Made by a program: the position numbers and the translations under genes
Shown: positions 1 through 9,140 of the stretch, one piece after another
How positions within the stretch are numbered: position 1 is the stretch's first letter
Layout of the letters: each line of letters opens with the position of its first letter
Notes under the pieces: generated by a model
What the model saw: only the letters and a program-made list of their open reading frames with translations
Databases searched by the model: none
Told to the model about the DNA's origin: nothing
Origin: Nocardia colli
Lineage (GTDB): Bacteria; Actinomycetota; Actinomycetes; Mycobacteriales; Mycobacteriaceae
Length of the DNA: 64,000 nt
Direction of reading: 5' to 3'
Assembly (NCBI RefSeq): GCF_008704205.1
Contig: NZ_VXLC01000003.1
Span: forward strand, 310,001 to 374,000

Positions 1-3000
1 ACCGAGGTTCTGCTGACAACCTTGCCCGCCGCATTCCACGGCGGCGTCGAAGACGGCCTGCTGGCGGCCCTCACGGTTGCCGTGCACCGCTGGCGTGAGC
101 GCCGGGGTGTGCGCGAGGCGTCGGTGTTGATCCGGTTGGAGGGGCACGGTCGCGAGGAAGACGTCGTGCCCGGTGCGGATCTGTCGACCACCGTCGGCTG
201 GTTCACCAGCATGTTCCCGGTGCGGTTGACCGCGCCCACGGCCGCGTGGGACGACCTGTGCGCCGGTGGCCCGGCCGCGGGCGCGCTGGTCAAATCGGTG
301 AAGGAACAGTTGCGCGCGGTGCCGGACAAGGGCATGGGCTACGGGTTGCTGCGATATCTGAATCCCGCGACCGAGGAAGTGCTGGAACAGTATTCGGCCG
401 GGCAGATCGGGTTCAACTACCTCGGCCGCTTCACCTCGACGGACCTCCTGCCGCATCGACTGCGCGGCGCGGGCTGGACGCCGTCGGTCGATGCCGGGCA
501 GCTGATCAGCCCGGTCGATCCGGCGCTGGCGGCGATGCCCGCGATGGCGGTGCTGGACGTCAATACCATCGTGCTCGACACCGACGAGGGGCCGGTGTTG
601 CAGGCAGTGTTCGCCGCGCCCCCGGAAGTGCTGGCCGAGAACGAGATACAAGAGCTGGCCGACCTGTGGCGGGACGCGGTCGCCGGGTTGGCCGGGCACG
701 TGTCGGCCGGCGGGGGTGGCCTGTCTCCCTCTGATGTGCTGTCGAAGGGTATGGCGCAGACCGAGATCGAGGTGCTGGAGGACCGGTATCCGGGGTTGGT
801 GGATGTGTGGCCGCTGACCTCGATGCAGTCGGGACTGTTGTTCCACCAGGTATTGGCCGGGTCCGGTTTCGACGCGTATCACATGCAGATCGTGTTCGGC
901 CTGGATGGCCAGGTCGATGTGGAACGGATGCGGGCCGCCGGTCAGGGAATAGTGGATCGGTATGCCAATTTGCGGGTCGGGTTCGTTTCCGATCGCCGGG
1001 GTGACGCGGTTCAGGTCGTGCTGGACCGGGTGGAATTGCCTTGGCGTGTGGTGGATTTGAGCGGACTGGCCGAAAGTGCACGGGATGCGGCTTTGCGGCA
1101 ACTGCTGGCCGAGGACCGGGATACGCATTTCGATGTGACGGTTCCACCGTTGTTGCGGTTGATGGTGGTGCGACTGACCGCGGACCGGTCCGAGTTGGTT
1201 TTGACGGCGCACCACGTGCTGGTCGACGGATGGTCGTTGCCGCTGCTGGTCGTGGATTTGTTCCGGCTGTATGGCGGGTCCGGTGTGCTGCCGCCCGTCG
1301 CCGAATACAAAGAGTTCCTGAAGTGGCTGGGGGAGCAGGACGCCGACGCGGGCGTGCAGGCGTGGCGTCGGGAACTCGACGGTGTCCGCGAGCCCACGCT
1401 GCTCGCCGACAGCGTGAGCGGCACCACCGACGGGTCCGAGCTGCCGGAAGTGGACCGGATCGAGGTGCCGCTGCCGTCGGCGACGGCACTGGAATTGACC
1501 CGGCGGGCCACGGAACTCGGGACGACCCTGAGCACCATGGTGCAAGGCGCGTGGGGAATTCTGCTGGCCACGGCGACCGGCAGCCACGATGTGATCGCGG
1601 GTGCCACGGTGTCCGGCCGGCCGCCGGCAATCGCCGGGGTGAATTTCATGGTCGGATTGTTCATCAATACCGTGCCCGTGCGCGTACGGTTCGATCCCCG
1701 CAACAGTCTCACCGAACTGCTGACGGATTTGCAGGCGCGGCAGACCGCGTTGCTGGACCATCACCATGTCGGCCTGAGCGACATCCATCAGGCCGTCGGG
1801 GTGAATGTTCTCTTCGACACGCTGATCGCGTTCGAGTCCTATCCGGTCGACCACACCGGAATCGGCGAAGCCACCACGACCGGCGGTCTCGCCATCAGCA
1901 CCGCCCGGCCGAACGCGCCTACGCACTATCCGTTGACTGTAATCGCGAATACCGCGCCGACCCTGACCCTTCAGCTCGAATATCACCCCGCCTCGTTCGA
2001 TCGGTCCACGGTCGAATCCATGGCCGGTCGGCTGGTCCGGATTCTGCGACAGGTGGTCGCGGATCCGGACGTGCCGGTGCGTTCGATCGATCTGCTCAGC
2101 GCCGACGAACGTGAGTTGGTCCTGCATCGGTGGAACGACACCGCCGCTTCGATCGAGCCGGGCCGGTCCCTGGTGGGACTGTTCGAAACTCAGGCCGCCC
2201 GGACGCCGGACGCGGTCGCGTTGATCGGCGTCGACATCGAGGTGTCGTATCAGGAACTCGATGCTCGCGCCGAACAGCTTGCGCGGGTGCTGGTTTCGCG
2301 TGGTGTGCGGCCGGACAGCATTGTCGCCGTAGCGGTGCCCCGGTCGGTGGAGTTGATCGTGGCTTTGCTGGCGGTGTTGAAGGCAGGCGGTGCGTACCTG
2401 CCGATCGATCCGGCCTATCCGTCGGATCGGTTGGCGTTCATCCTGACCGACGCCACGCCGGTAGTCGTGCTGACCGACCGCGCCACCGCGCGCATCCTGC
2501 CCGGCACCGCGACGCCGCTGCTCTATCTCGACTCCGTCGACCAGTCCGACGTCGAGGAACAAGCCGGCCGCATCCCGGCGGGACCGCAGAATCTGGCGTA
2601 TCTGATCTACACCTCGGGCTCCACCGGTGTGCCCAAAGGCGTTGCCATCACCCACCGCAACGTGGCCAACCTGGTCGCGCAGCAGTGGTCGACCGGCCCG
2701 AACGAGCGGGTGCTCATGCACACCTCGGTGTCGTTCGATGTCTCGACTTACGAGATCTGGCCGACCCTGTGCGACGGCCACGCCCTCGTGCTGACCGACG
2801 CACCGCGTTCGGACCCCGCCGAGATGGCCGAGCTGATCGAGACCCACGCGGTGACCCGGGTGTTCGCCACGCCGGGTCTGCTGCCGGTGCTGCTCGATCG
2901 AGTCGAAACCATGCCGGGCAATCCATTCCGGACGGTGACACAGGTCGTCGCAGGTGGGGCAGAGGTGTCCGCGGCGCTCGCGCGCCGGGTGTGGGCAATC

Positions 3001-6000
3001 GCGCCCGGCATCGAGGTCGTCAATGGCTACGGTCCCACCGAGGAGACGGTGTTCGCCACAGTGTGCGCGGCCGACGCCGCGACCATGCGGACCGGCGCGG
3101 TGCCGATCGGGCGGCCGCTGGCCGGTGTGCGGGCGTTCGTCCTGGACGCGTGGCTGACGCCGACGCCGATCGGGACCGCCGGTGAGCTGTACCTCGCCGG
3201 ATCCCAAACGGCGCGGGGGTATTACGGCCAGCCGGGACTCACGGCGGCCCGCTTCGTCGCCGATCCGTTCGATCCGGCCGGCGGCGGGCGGCTTTACCGC
3301 ACCGGAGATGTGGTGCGCTGGAATAGCTCCGGGCGGCTGGAGTTCCTGGGCCGGGTCGACGATCAGGTCAAGATCCGTGGTTTCCGGATCGAACCCGGCG
3401 AGGTCGAAAGCGTGCTGGCACAGCATCCTTCGGTTGCGCGAGCCCTCGTGGTCGCGCACGACACCGAGGCCGGTGGCAAGCAGCTGGTCGGCTACGTAGT
3501 CGCCGATCGCACCGCCTCGACCGCGCTCGACCCGGGACAGGTACGCCGATTCGTGGCCGAGCGGTTGCCCGACTACATGGTGCCGTCGGCGGTGCTGGTG
3601 CTCGACTCGGTGCCGTTGACCGTCGCGGGCAAGGTGGATCGGCAGGCGCTGCCGATGCCGGAGTTCGCCTCGTCCGCGGCATATCGCGCGCCGCGCGGCG
3701 ACGACGAACGGGTGCTGGCCGAATTGTTCGGCGAGGTCCTCGGCCGCGACCGGGTCGGGATCGACGACAACTTCTTCGAGCTGGGCGGTCATTCCCTGTC
3801 CGCTACGCGGCTGGCCGGTCGGATCCGGGCGGAGCTCGGGATCGAGGTGCCGATCCGGACGGTCTTCGACGCGCCGACGGTGGCGCAGTTGGTGACCCGG
3901 CTCGACGCCGACGTGCGGATGCGGCCCACACTGATGGCCCAGTCGCGCCCGGACGTGGTGCCCGCGTCGTACGCGCAGCGGCGGCTGTGGTTCATCCATC
4001 GGCTGGAAGGGCCGTCGGCGACCTACAACATTCCGCTGGCAGTGCGGATGCGCGGCCTGGACGTGCCGGTGCTGGGCGCCGCGATCCGCGACGTGATCGC
4101 GAGGCACGAGAGCCTGCGCACGGTCTTCGTCGAGGTCGACGGCACGCCCGCGCAGCAGGTGCTCGACGTGGACTCGATCGAGGTGCCGGTGGTCGTCACC
4201 GACGCCGATCCCGCCGAGCTGGATGCCGCGGTGACCGAGGCCGTGCGGTTCGGGTTCGACCTGGCCGGCCAGATCCCGATTCGGGTCACGGTGGTGCGTC
4301 CCGGCACCGAGGACTGCGTGGTGGTGCTGGTGATCCACCACATCGCCGGCGACGGCTGGTCGATGGCCCCGCTGCTGCGCGACCTGTCGGTGGCGTACGC
4401 GGCCCGCAGCCAGGACCGGGCGCCGGACTGGGAGGCGCTGCCGGTGCAGTACGCGGATTACACGCTGTGGCAGCAGGAACTGCTCGGCGCGGCGGAGGAC
4501 CCGGACAGCCTGCTGGCCCAGCAGTTCGAATACTGGCGCGGCGAGCTCGACGACCTGCCGGAGCAACTGCGGTTGCCGACCGATCGGCCGCGGCCACGAG
4601 TGGCGAGTTATCGCGGCGACATGGTCATGTTCGACATCGATCCCGGGCTGCGGGCCGGTGTGGAGCGGCTGGCGGCGCGCGAGGGCGCGACCGTGTCCAT
4701 GGTGCTGCAATCGGCGCTGGCCATGCTGTTGTTCAAACTCGGTGCCGGAGAAGACATTCCGCTCGGCTCGCCGATCGCCGGCCGCACCGACGAGGCGCTG
4801 GCGGACCTGGTCGGATTCTTCGTCAACACCTGGGTGTTGCGGACGCGGATCTCGCCGTCGGCCTCGTGTGCCGAGGTGCTCGGGCAGGTCAGGACCAAAG
4901 CGCTGGCCGCCTACGAGAATCAGGACGCGCCGTTCGAGTTGCTCGTCGAGCTGCTCAACCCGGTCCGCTCGGCGGCCCGGCACGCGCTGTTCCAGGTGAC
5001 GCTGGCCTTCCAGAACAACAACCTGGCCAGTCTGGAGCTGCCGGGCGTCCGGTTCGAGCCCTACCACGCGTCCATCGGCGCCTCCCGGTTCGACCTGTTC
5101 TTCAACATCGGGGACGCGCCCGCGGGCTATCCGTGGAGCGGGCTCATCGAGTACGCGACCGAGCTGTTCGATCGCGGCACGGTCGAGATGCTGGCCGCAC
5201 GCTTCGTCCGCATGCTGGCGGCGATGGTGGCGGATCCGGGTGCGCCGGTGGGTGCCGTCGACGTACTCGACACGGCTGAGCGCGAATTGGTGTTGCACCG
5301 GTGGAACGAGACCGCAGTCGCGATCGAACCGGATGTCACGGTGGTGGGGCTGTTCGAGGCCCAGGTCGCGCGGACGCCGGACGCGGTCGCCGCGATCCAC
5401 GCGAACACCGAGGTATCGTACCGGGAGCTGGATGCCCGCGCGGATCAGCTTGCGCGGGTGCTGGTTTCGCGTGGTGTGCGGCCGGACAGCCTTGTTGCCG
5501 TAGCGGTGCCTCGGTCCGTGGAGTTGATCGTGGCCTTGCTGGCGGTGTTGAAAGCAGGCGGTGGGTACCTGCCGATCGATCCGGCCTATCCGTCGGATCG
5601 GTTGGCGTTCATCCTGACCGACGCGGCACCGGTCGTGGTCCTGGTCGATCCGGCCATCGCCGAGGCAGTGCCGGAAACGTCCGCGCCGCGGCTGGCGTTG
5701 GACGAGGTCGCCGTCGAGGACACATGCAGTCCGACCCACCGGCTTGCGCCGAGAGCGCAGAATCTGGCGTATGTGATCTACACGTCCGGTTCGACCGGTG
5801 TCCCGAAAGGCGTTGGGGTTACGCACCGGAACGTCGTTAATCACGTGTCTCAGGGATGGCTGCCGGGCGCGGACGAGCGGGTGCTGGTGCATTCGTCGAT
5901 GGCGTTCGACGCTTCGACGTACGAGATGTGGGCGGCGCTGAGTTCTGGCGGTGCGCTGGTGCTGGCGGGTGAGTTGCGTTCGGATCCAACGGAAATGCTG

Positions 6001-9000
6001 GAGCTGGTCGCGAATCATTCGGTGACCCGGTTGTTCACGACGCCGGCGCTGTTGGCGGTCCTCCTGGATCACGCCGAGACGCTGCCGGGCAATGCTTTCC
6101 AGGGGCTGACGCAGGTGATCGCCGGTGGCGCCGAACTGTCCTCGGCGCTGGTGCGCCGGGTACAGACGGTCGCCGCCGATGTTCAGGTGCTCAACGGTTA
6201 CGGCCCGACAGAGACCACGGTGTTCGCGACTACCTTCGCTGCCGATCCGGCGATCGAGGGGGCGGTGCCGATCGGGCGGCCGCTGGTCAATATGCGCGCC
6301 TACGTGCTGGATTCGTGGTTGATGCCGGTGGCGGCCGGGGTCGCCGGTGAGCTGTATGTCGCCGGCGAGCAGTTGGCGCGCGGCTATCAAGGGCGGGCGG
6401 GGCTGACTTCCACCCGCTTCGTCGCGGATCCGTTCGATCCCGCCGGTGGTCGTCTGTATCGCACGGGCGATGTGGTGCGCTGGAATTCGGCGGGAGCGCT
6501 GGAGTTCGTCGGCCGCGTCGACGATCAGGTCAAGATCCGCGGCTTCCGGGTCGAGCCGGGCGAGGTCGAATCGATTCTGGCGCAACATCCCTCGGTGTCG
6601 CGCGCGGTGGTTGTCGTGCGCGACAGCGAAATCGGCGGCAAGCAGCTGGTCGGATACGTGGTCCCCGACAAGTCCGGGCCTGCGGTCGGTGAAGACGAGC
6701 TGGTCGGGCAGTGGCGCCGGGTATACGACGACCTGTATTCGGCCGAAGAGGCCGACGGCCCGGCGGACGAAGCCACGGTCGGCAGCGTCGGATTCGGCGC
6801 CGACTTCGGCGGCTGGAACAGCAGCTACACCGGGGCGGCGATCCCGCTGGACCAGATGCGGGAATGGCGCTCGGCCACGGTCGAACGGATTCGCGGGCTG
6901 GCACCGCGACGGGTGCTGGAGATCGGCGTCGGCTCGGGCCTGCTGCTGTCGCAGCTGGCGCCCGACTGCGACGAGTACTGGGCCACGGACTTCTCCGACG
7001 CGACGATCACCACGCTGCGGCAACGGCTCGGCGAGCTGAACGAGGAGTGGGTCGACCGGGTCGCGCTGAGCGTCCGCGGCGCCGACGACATCGCCGGACT
7101 GCCGGAAAACTACTTCGACACCGTCGTGCTGAACTCGGTGATCCAGTACTTCCCGAGCGAACAGTATCTGCGGCGAGTCCTCGAACAGGTGCTGACGCTG
7201 CTGGCCCCCGGTGGTTCGGTATTCGTCGGCGACATCCGCAATCTGGCCCTGCTGGAGGAGTTCACCACGGCGGTCCAGATCAGCCGCAACGGGGGTGACG
7301 ATGCCGCGGTCGTCGCCGATCGGGTGCGCCGCGATATCGCGGCCGAACAGGAATTGTTGTTGTCGCCGGAGTATTTCCTGTCGCTGAACCGGATGCTCGG
7401 CTTCGGTGCCGTGGATATCGGGCTCAAACGCGGATTCTCGGTGAACGAGTTGACCAGGTACCGATACGACGTGGTCCTGCACACCGCTCCGGTGACCGCC
7501 CTCTCCGTGGCCGACGCGGCGAAAGTCGAGTTCCGCGACCATGTTTGGTTGCGTGCGTTGTTGCGCACCCGCCACCCCGGCGGAATTCGGGTCACCGGCA
7601 TCCCGCACGCCGGGCTGACCGGCCAGATGGAAGCCGCGAACCGGATCCGTTCCGGCGACCCGGTGCCGGTTACCGGCCAAATCGTCCCGCTGGCAGTGGG
7701 ATTCGAAGGAATCGTGGCCGACAGCACCGCGCGGATCGATATGGGCGTAGTGCCGGAGGATCTGCACCGGCTCGGACAGCAACTCGGCTACGTCACCACG
7801 GTCACCTGGTCCGCACAACCCGGGCACATGGACGCGGTCTTCGTCGACACCGCGACGGCGCGGGACCGAGCACTGGCCGACGCGTACCTCGCGCCCGGCC
7901 CCGTGTCGGATCCGAGCGTCTACGCCAACCATCCCCACGCCGGCCTGCTCGCCGCCGAGGTCCGGCGCTGGGCGGCCGAACGCCTGCCGGAATTCATGGT
8001 GCCCGCGACCGTGCTGGTGATCGACAGCGTTCCGCTGACCCCCAACGGAAAACTCGATCGCACGGCGTTGCCCGACCCGGAAATGTTGTCCGCCAACGAC
8101 TACCGGGAACCGCGCACCGACCGGGAGCGGACCCTGGCGGAGCTGTTCGCCGAAATCCTCGGGCTCCCACGCGTAGGCATCGATGACGACTTCTTCGAGC
8201 TGGGCGGCCATTCCCTGCTGGCCACCCGCCTCACCAGCAGGATCCGGGCGGTGGTCGGCGTCGACGTCCCGGTCCGGCTGATCTTCGATGCCCCGACCGT
8301 CGCGCTGCTGGCGCCGCGGCTCGACGAAGGCGCCGCCGGGGGAACGGATTTCGATCCGGTGCTGATCCTGAAGGGCTCGGGCACGCGGCAGCCGCTGTGG
8401 TGCCTGCATCCCGGTGGCGGTCTCGGCTGGTTCTACCAGCAGCTCGGCCGGCACCTGCCCGATCGGGCGGTCTACGCCATCCAATCCCGCGGACTGGACG
8501 GCGGGCCGACGGCCGGATCCATGGCGGAGATGGTGGCGGACTACATCGACCGCATACAGACCTTGCAGAGCGAAGGTCCTTACCACCTGCTGGGCTGGTC
8601 GTACGGCGGTGTCGTCGCGCAGGCGATGGCGGCCGAATTGTCCCGGCGGGGAATGGAAGTGGGTTTTGTCGGCGTGCTGGACAGCCAGCCGCCGCACGGC
8701 ACCGCTGCGGATTTCGATGTGACCGACGACGAAGCAATGGCCGGTGTGCAGGCCTGGGCGGTCGAGCGATTCGACGGGCAACTCGACGCGCCGGTGATTC
8801 AGGAACTGGTGGAGCGGCTGACCACAGTTCTGATCAACAACTGCAAACTGTGGGACGGCTATACCTCGCCGTTCTATGCCGGGGATTTGACCATTTTCGG
8901 CGCGACTCTGGACCAAGCGGGGAATCGGACGATCGATGTGAAGAACGAGCTCGAACAGGCCTGGCGCTCGTATATCGGCGGCCGTATCGACGTCATCGAG

Positions 9001-9078
9001 GTGGACTGCGCGCACGGTGACTTCGATCGCCCCGAAATGATGAGCCTGGTCGGCCGGATGCTGAACGACCTGCTCTGA
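1..9078 (+). CDS. Non-ribosomal peptide synthetase, C-terminal part (E-C-A-T-C-A[MT]-T-TE)
   Basis: The frame is open from base 1, so the 5' end lies outside the window. Domains in order: the end of an epimerisation domain (GMGYGLLRY near 331, IGFNYLGRF near 405); a condensation domain with HHVLVDG near 1207; an adenylation domain with YTSGSTGVPKG near 2605; a carrier domain with FFELGGHS near 3772; a condensation domain with HHIAGDG near 4336; a second adenylation domain (A3 near 5776, A8 near 6532) interrupted by a SAM methyltransferase with VLEIGVGSG near 6916; the A10 motif NGKLDRTALP near 8044; a second carrier near 8182; and a thioesterase with GWSYGG near 8593 and a catalytic-type His near 9013. 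It therefore adds the last two residues, the final one probably N-methylated, to a D-configured intermediate and releases the peptide. By eye the pocket residues read D-V-Y-A-V-A-G-V-F and D-A-Y-T-V-A-G-V-F; I cannot assign substrates. Confidence 0.95.
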   Translation, partial: TEVLLTTLPAAFHGGVEDGLLAALTVAVHRWRERRGVREASVLIRLEGHGREEDVVPGADLSTTVGWFTSMFPVRLTAPTAAWDDLCAGGPAAGALVKSVKEQLRAVPDKGMGYGLLRYLNPATEEVLEQYSAGQIGFNYLGRFTSTDLLPHRLRGAGWTPSVDAGQLISPVDPALAAMPAMAVLDVNTIVLDTDEGPVLQAVFAAPPEVLAENEIQELADLWRDAVAGLAGHVSAGGGGLSPSDVLSKGMAQTEIEVLEDRYPGLVDVWPLTSMQSGLLFHQVLAGSGFDAYHMQIVFGLDGQVDVERMRAAGQGIVDRYANLRVGFVSDRRGDAVQVVLDRVELPWRVVDLSGLAESARDAALRQLLAEDRDTHFDVTVPPLLRLMVVRLTADRSELVLTAHHVLVDGWSLPLLVVDLFRLYGGSGVLPPVAEYKEFLKWLGEQDADAGVQAWRRELDGVREPTLLADSVSGTTDGSELPEVDRIEVPLPSATALELTRRATELGTTLSTMVQGAWGILLATATGSHDVIAGATVSGRPPAIAGVNFMVGLFINTVPVRVRFDPRNSLTELLTDLQARQTALLDHHHVGLSDIHQAVGVNVLFDTLIAFESYPVDHTGIGEATTTGGLAISTARPNAPTHYPLTVIANTAPTLTLQLEYHPASFDRSTVESMAGRLVRILRQVVADPDVPVRSIDLLSADERELVLHRWNDTAASIEPGRSLVGLFETQAARTPDAVALIGVDIEVSYQELDARAEQLARVLVSRGVRPDSIVAVAVPRSVELIVALLAVLKAGGAYLPIDPAYPSDRLAFILTDATPVVVLTDRATARILPGTATPLLYLDSVDQSDVEEQAGRIPAGPQNLAYLIYTSGSTGVPKGVAITHRNVANLVAQQWSTGPNERVLMHTSVSFDVSTYEIWPTLCDGHALVLTDAPRSDPAEMAELIETHAVTRVFATPGLLPVLLDRVETMPGNPFRTVTQVVAGGAEVSAALARRVWAIAPGIEVVNGYGPTEETVFATVCAADAATMRTGAVPIGRPLAGVRAFVLDAWLTPTPIGTAGELYLAGSQTARGYYGQPGLTAARFVADPFDPAGGGRLYRTGDVVRWNSSGRLEFLGRVDDQVKIRGFRIEPGEVESVLAQHPSVARALVVAHDTEAGGKQLVGYVVADRTASTALDPGQVRRFVAERLPDYMVPSAVLVLDSVPLTVAGKVDRQALPMPEFASSAAYRAPRGDDERVLAELFGEVLGRDRVGIDDNFFELGGHSLSATRLAGRIRAELGIEVPIRTVFDAPTVAQLVTRLDADVRMRPTLMAQSRPDVVPASYAQRRLWFIHRLEGPSATYNIPLAVRMRGLDVPVLGAAIRDVIARHESLRTVFVEVDGTPAQQVLDVDSIEVPVVVTDADPAELDAAVTEAVRFGFDLAGQIPIRVTVVRPGTEDCVVVLVIHHIAGDGWSMAPLLRDLSVAYAARSQDRAPDWEALPVQYADYTLWQQELLGAAEDPDSLLAQQFEYWRGELDDLPEQLRLPTDRPRPRVASYRGDMVMFDIDPGLRAGVERLAAREGATVSMVLQSALAMLLFKLGAGEDIPLGSPIAGRTDEALADLVGFFVNTWVLRTRISPSASCAEVLGQVRTKALAAYENQDAPFELLVELLNPVRSAARHALFQVTLAFQNNNLASLELPGVRFEPYHASIGASRFDLFFNIGDAPAGYPWSGLIEYATELFDRGTVEMLAARFVRMLAAMVADPGAPVGAVDVLDTAERELVLHRWNETAVAIEPDVTVVGLFEAQVARTPDAVAAIHANTEVSYRELDARADQLARVLVSRGVRPDSLVAVAVPRSVELIVALLAVLKAGGGYLPIDPAYPSDRLAFILTDAAPVVVLVDPAIAEAVPETSAPRLALDEVAVEDTCSPTHRLAPRAQNLAYVIYTSGSTGVPKGVGVTHRNVVNHVSQGWLPGADERVLVHSSMAFDASTYEMWAALSSGGALVLAGELRSDPTEMLELVANHSVTRLFTTPALLAVLLDHAETLPGNAFQGLTQVIAGGAELSSALVRRVQTVAADVQVLNGYGPTETTVFATTFAADPAIEGAVPIGRPLVNMRAYVLDSWLMPVAAGVAGELYVAGEQLARGYQGRAGLTSTRFVADPFDPAGGRLYRTGDVVRWNSAGALEFVGRVDDQVKIRGFRVEPGEVESILAQHPSVSRAVVVVRDSEIGGKQLVGYVVPDKSGPAVGEDELVGQWRRVYDDLYSAEEADGPADEATVGSVGFGADFGGWNSSYTGAAIPLDQMREWRSATVERIRGLAPRRVLEIGVGSGLLLSQLAPDCDEYWATDFSDATITTLRQRLGELNEEWVDRVALSVRGADDIAGLPENYFDTVVLNSVIQYFPSEQYLRRVLEQVLTLLAPGGSVFVGDIRNLALLEEFTTAVQISRNGGDDAAVVADRVRRDIAAEQELLLSPEYFLSLNRMLGFGAVDIGLKRGFSVNELTRYRYDVVLHTAPVTALSVADAAKVEFRDHVWLRALLRTRHPGGIRVTGIPHAGLTGQMEAANRIRSGDPVPVTGQIVPLAVGFEGIVADSTARIDMGVVPEDLHRLGQQLGYVTTVTWSAQPGHMDAVFVDTATARDRALADAYLAPGPVSDPSVYANHPHAGLLAAEVRRWAAERLPEFMVPATVLVIDSVPLTPNGKLDRTALPDPEMLSANDYREPRTDRERTLAELFAEILGLPRVGIDDDFFELGGHSLLATRLTSRIRAVVGVDVPVRLIFDAPTVALLAPRLDEGAAGGTDFDPVLILKGSGTRQPLWCLHPGGGLGWFYQQLGRHLPDRAVYAIQSRGLDGGPTAGSMAEMVADYIDRIQTLQSEGPYHLLGWSYGGVVAQAMAAELSRRGMEVGFVGVLDSQPPHGTAADFDVTDDEAMAGVQAWAVERFDGQLDAPVIQELVERLTTVLINNCKLWDGYTSPFYAGDLTIFGATLDQAGNRTIDVKNELEQAWRSYIGGRIDVIEVDCAHGDFDRPEMMSLVGRMLNDLL

Positions 9079-9106
9079 TCCGATCACCGCGGCCGCGGTG
9101 ATCGGA
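9079..9106. terminator. Perfect palindrome, likely bidirectional terminator
   Basis: A 28-base perfect inverted repeat (arms of 14, centre CGCGGCCGCG) starts directly after the NRPS stop codon. It sits between the NRPS and the convergent prolyl oligopeptidase gene, so one hairpin can serve both strands. There is no long T tract. Confidence 0.6.
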
Positions 9107-9140
9107 GCTAATTGCACACCGTAACAGAGCATTTGCCGGA

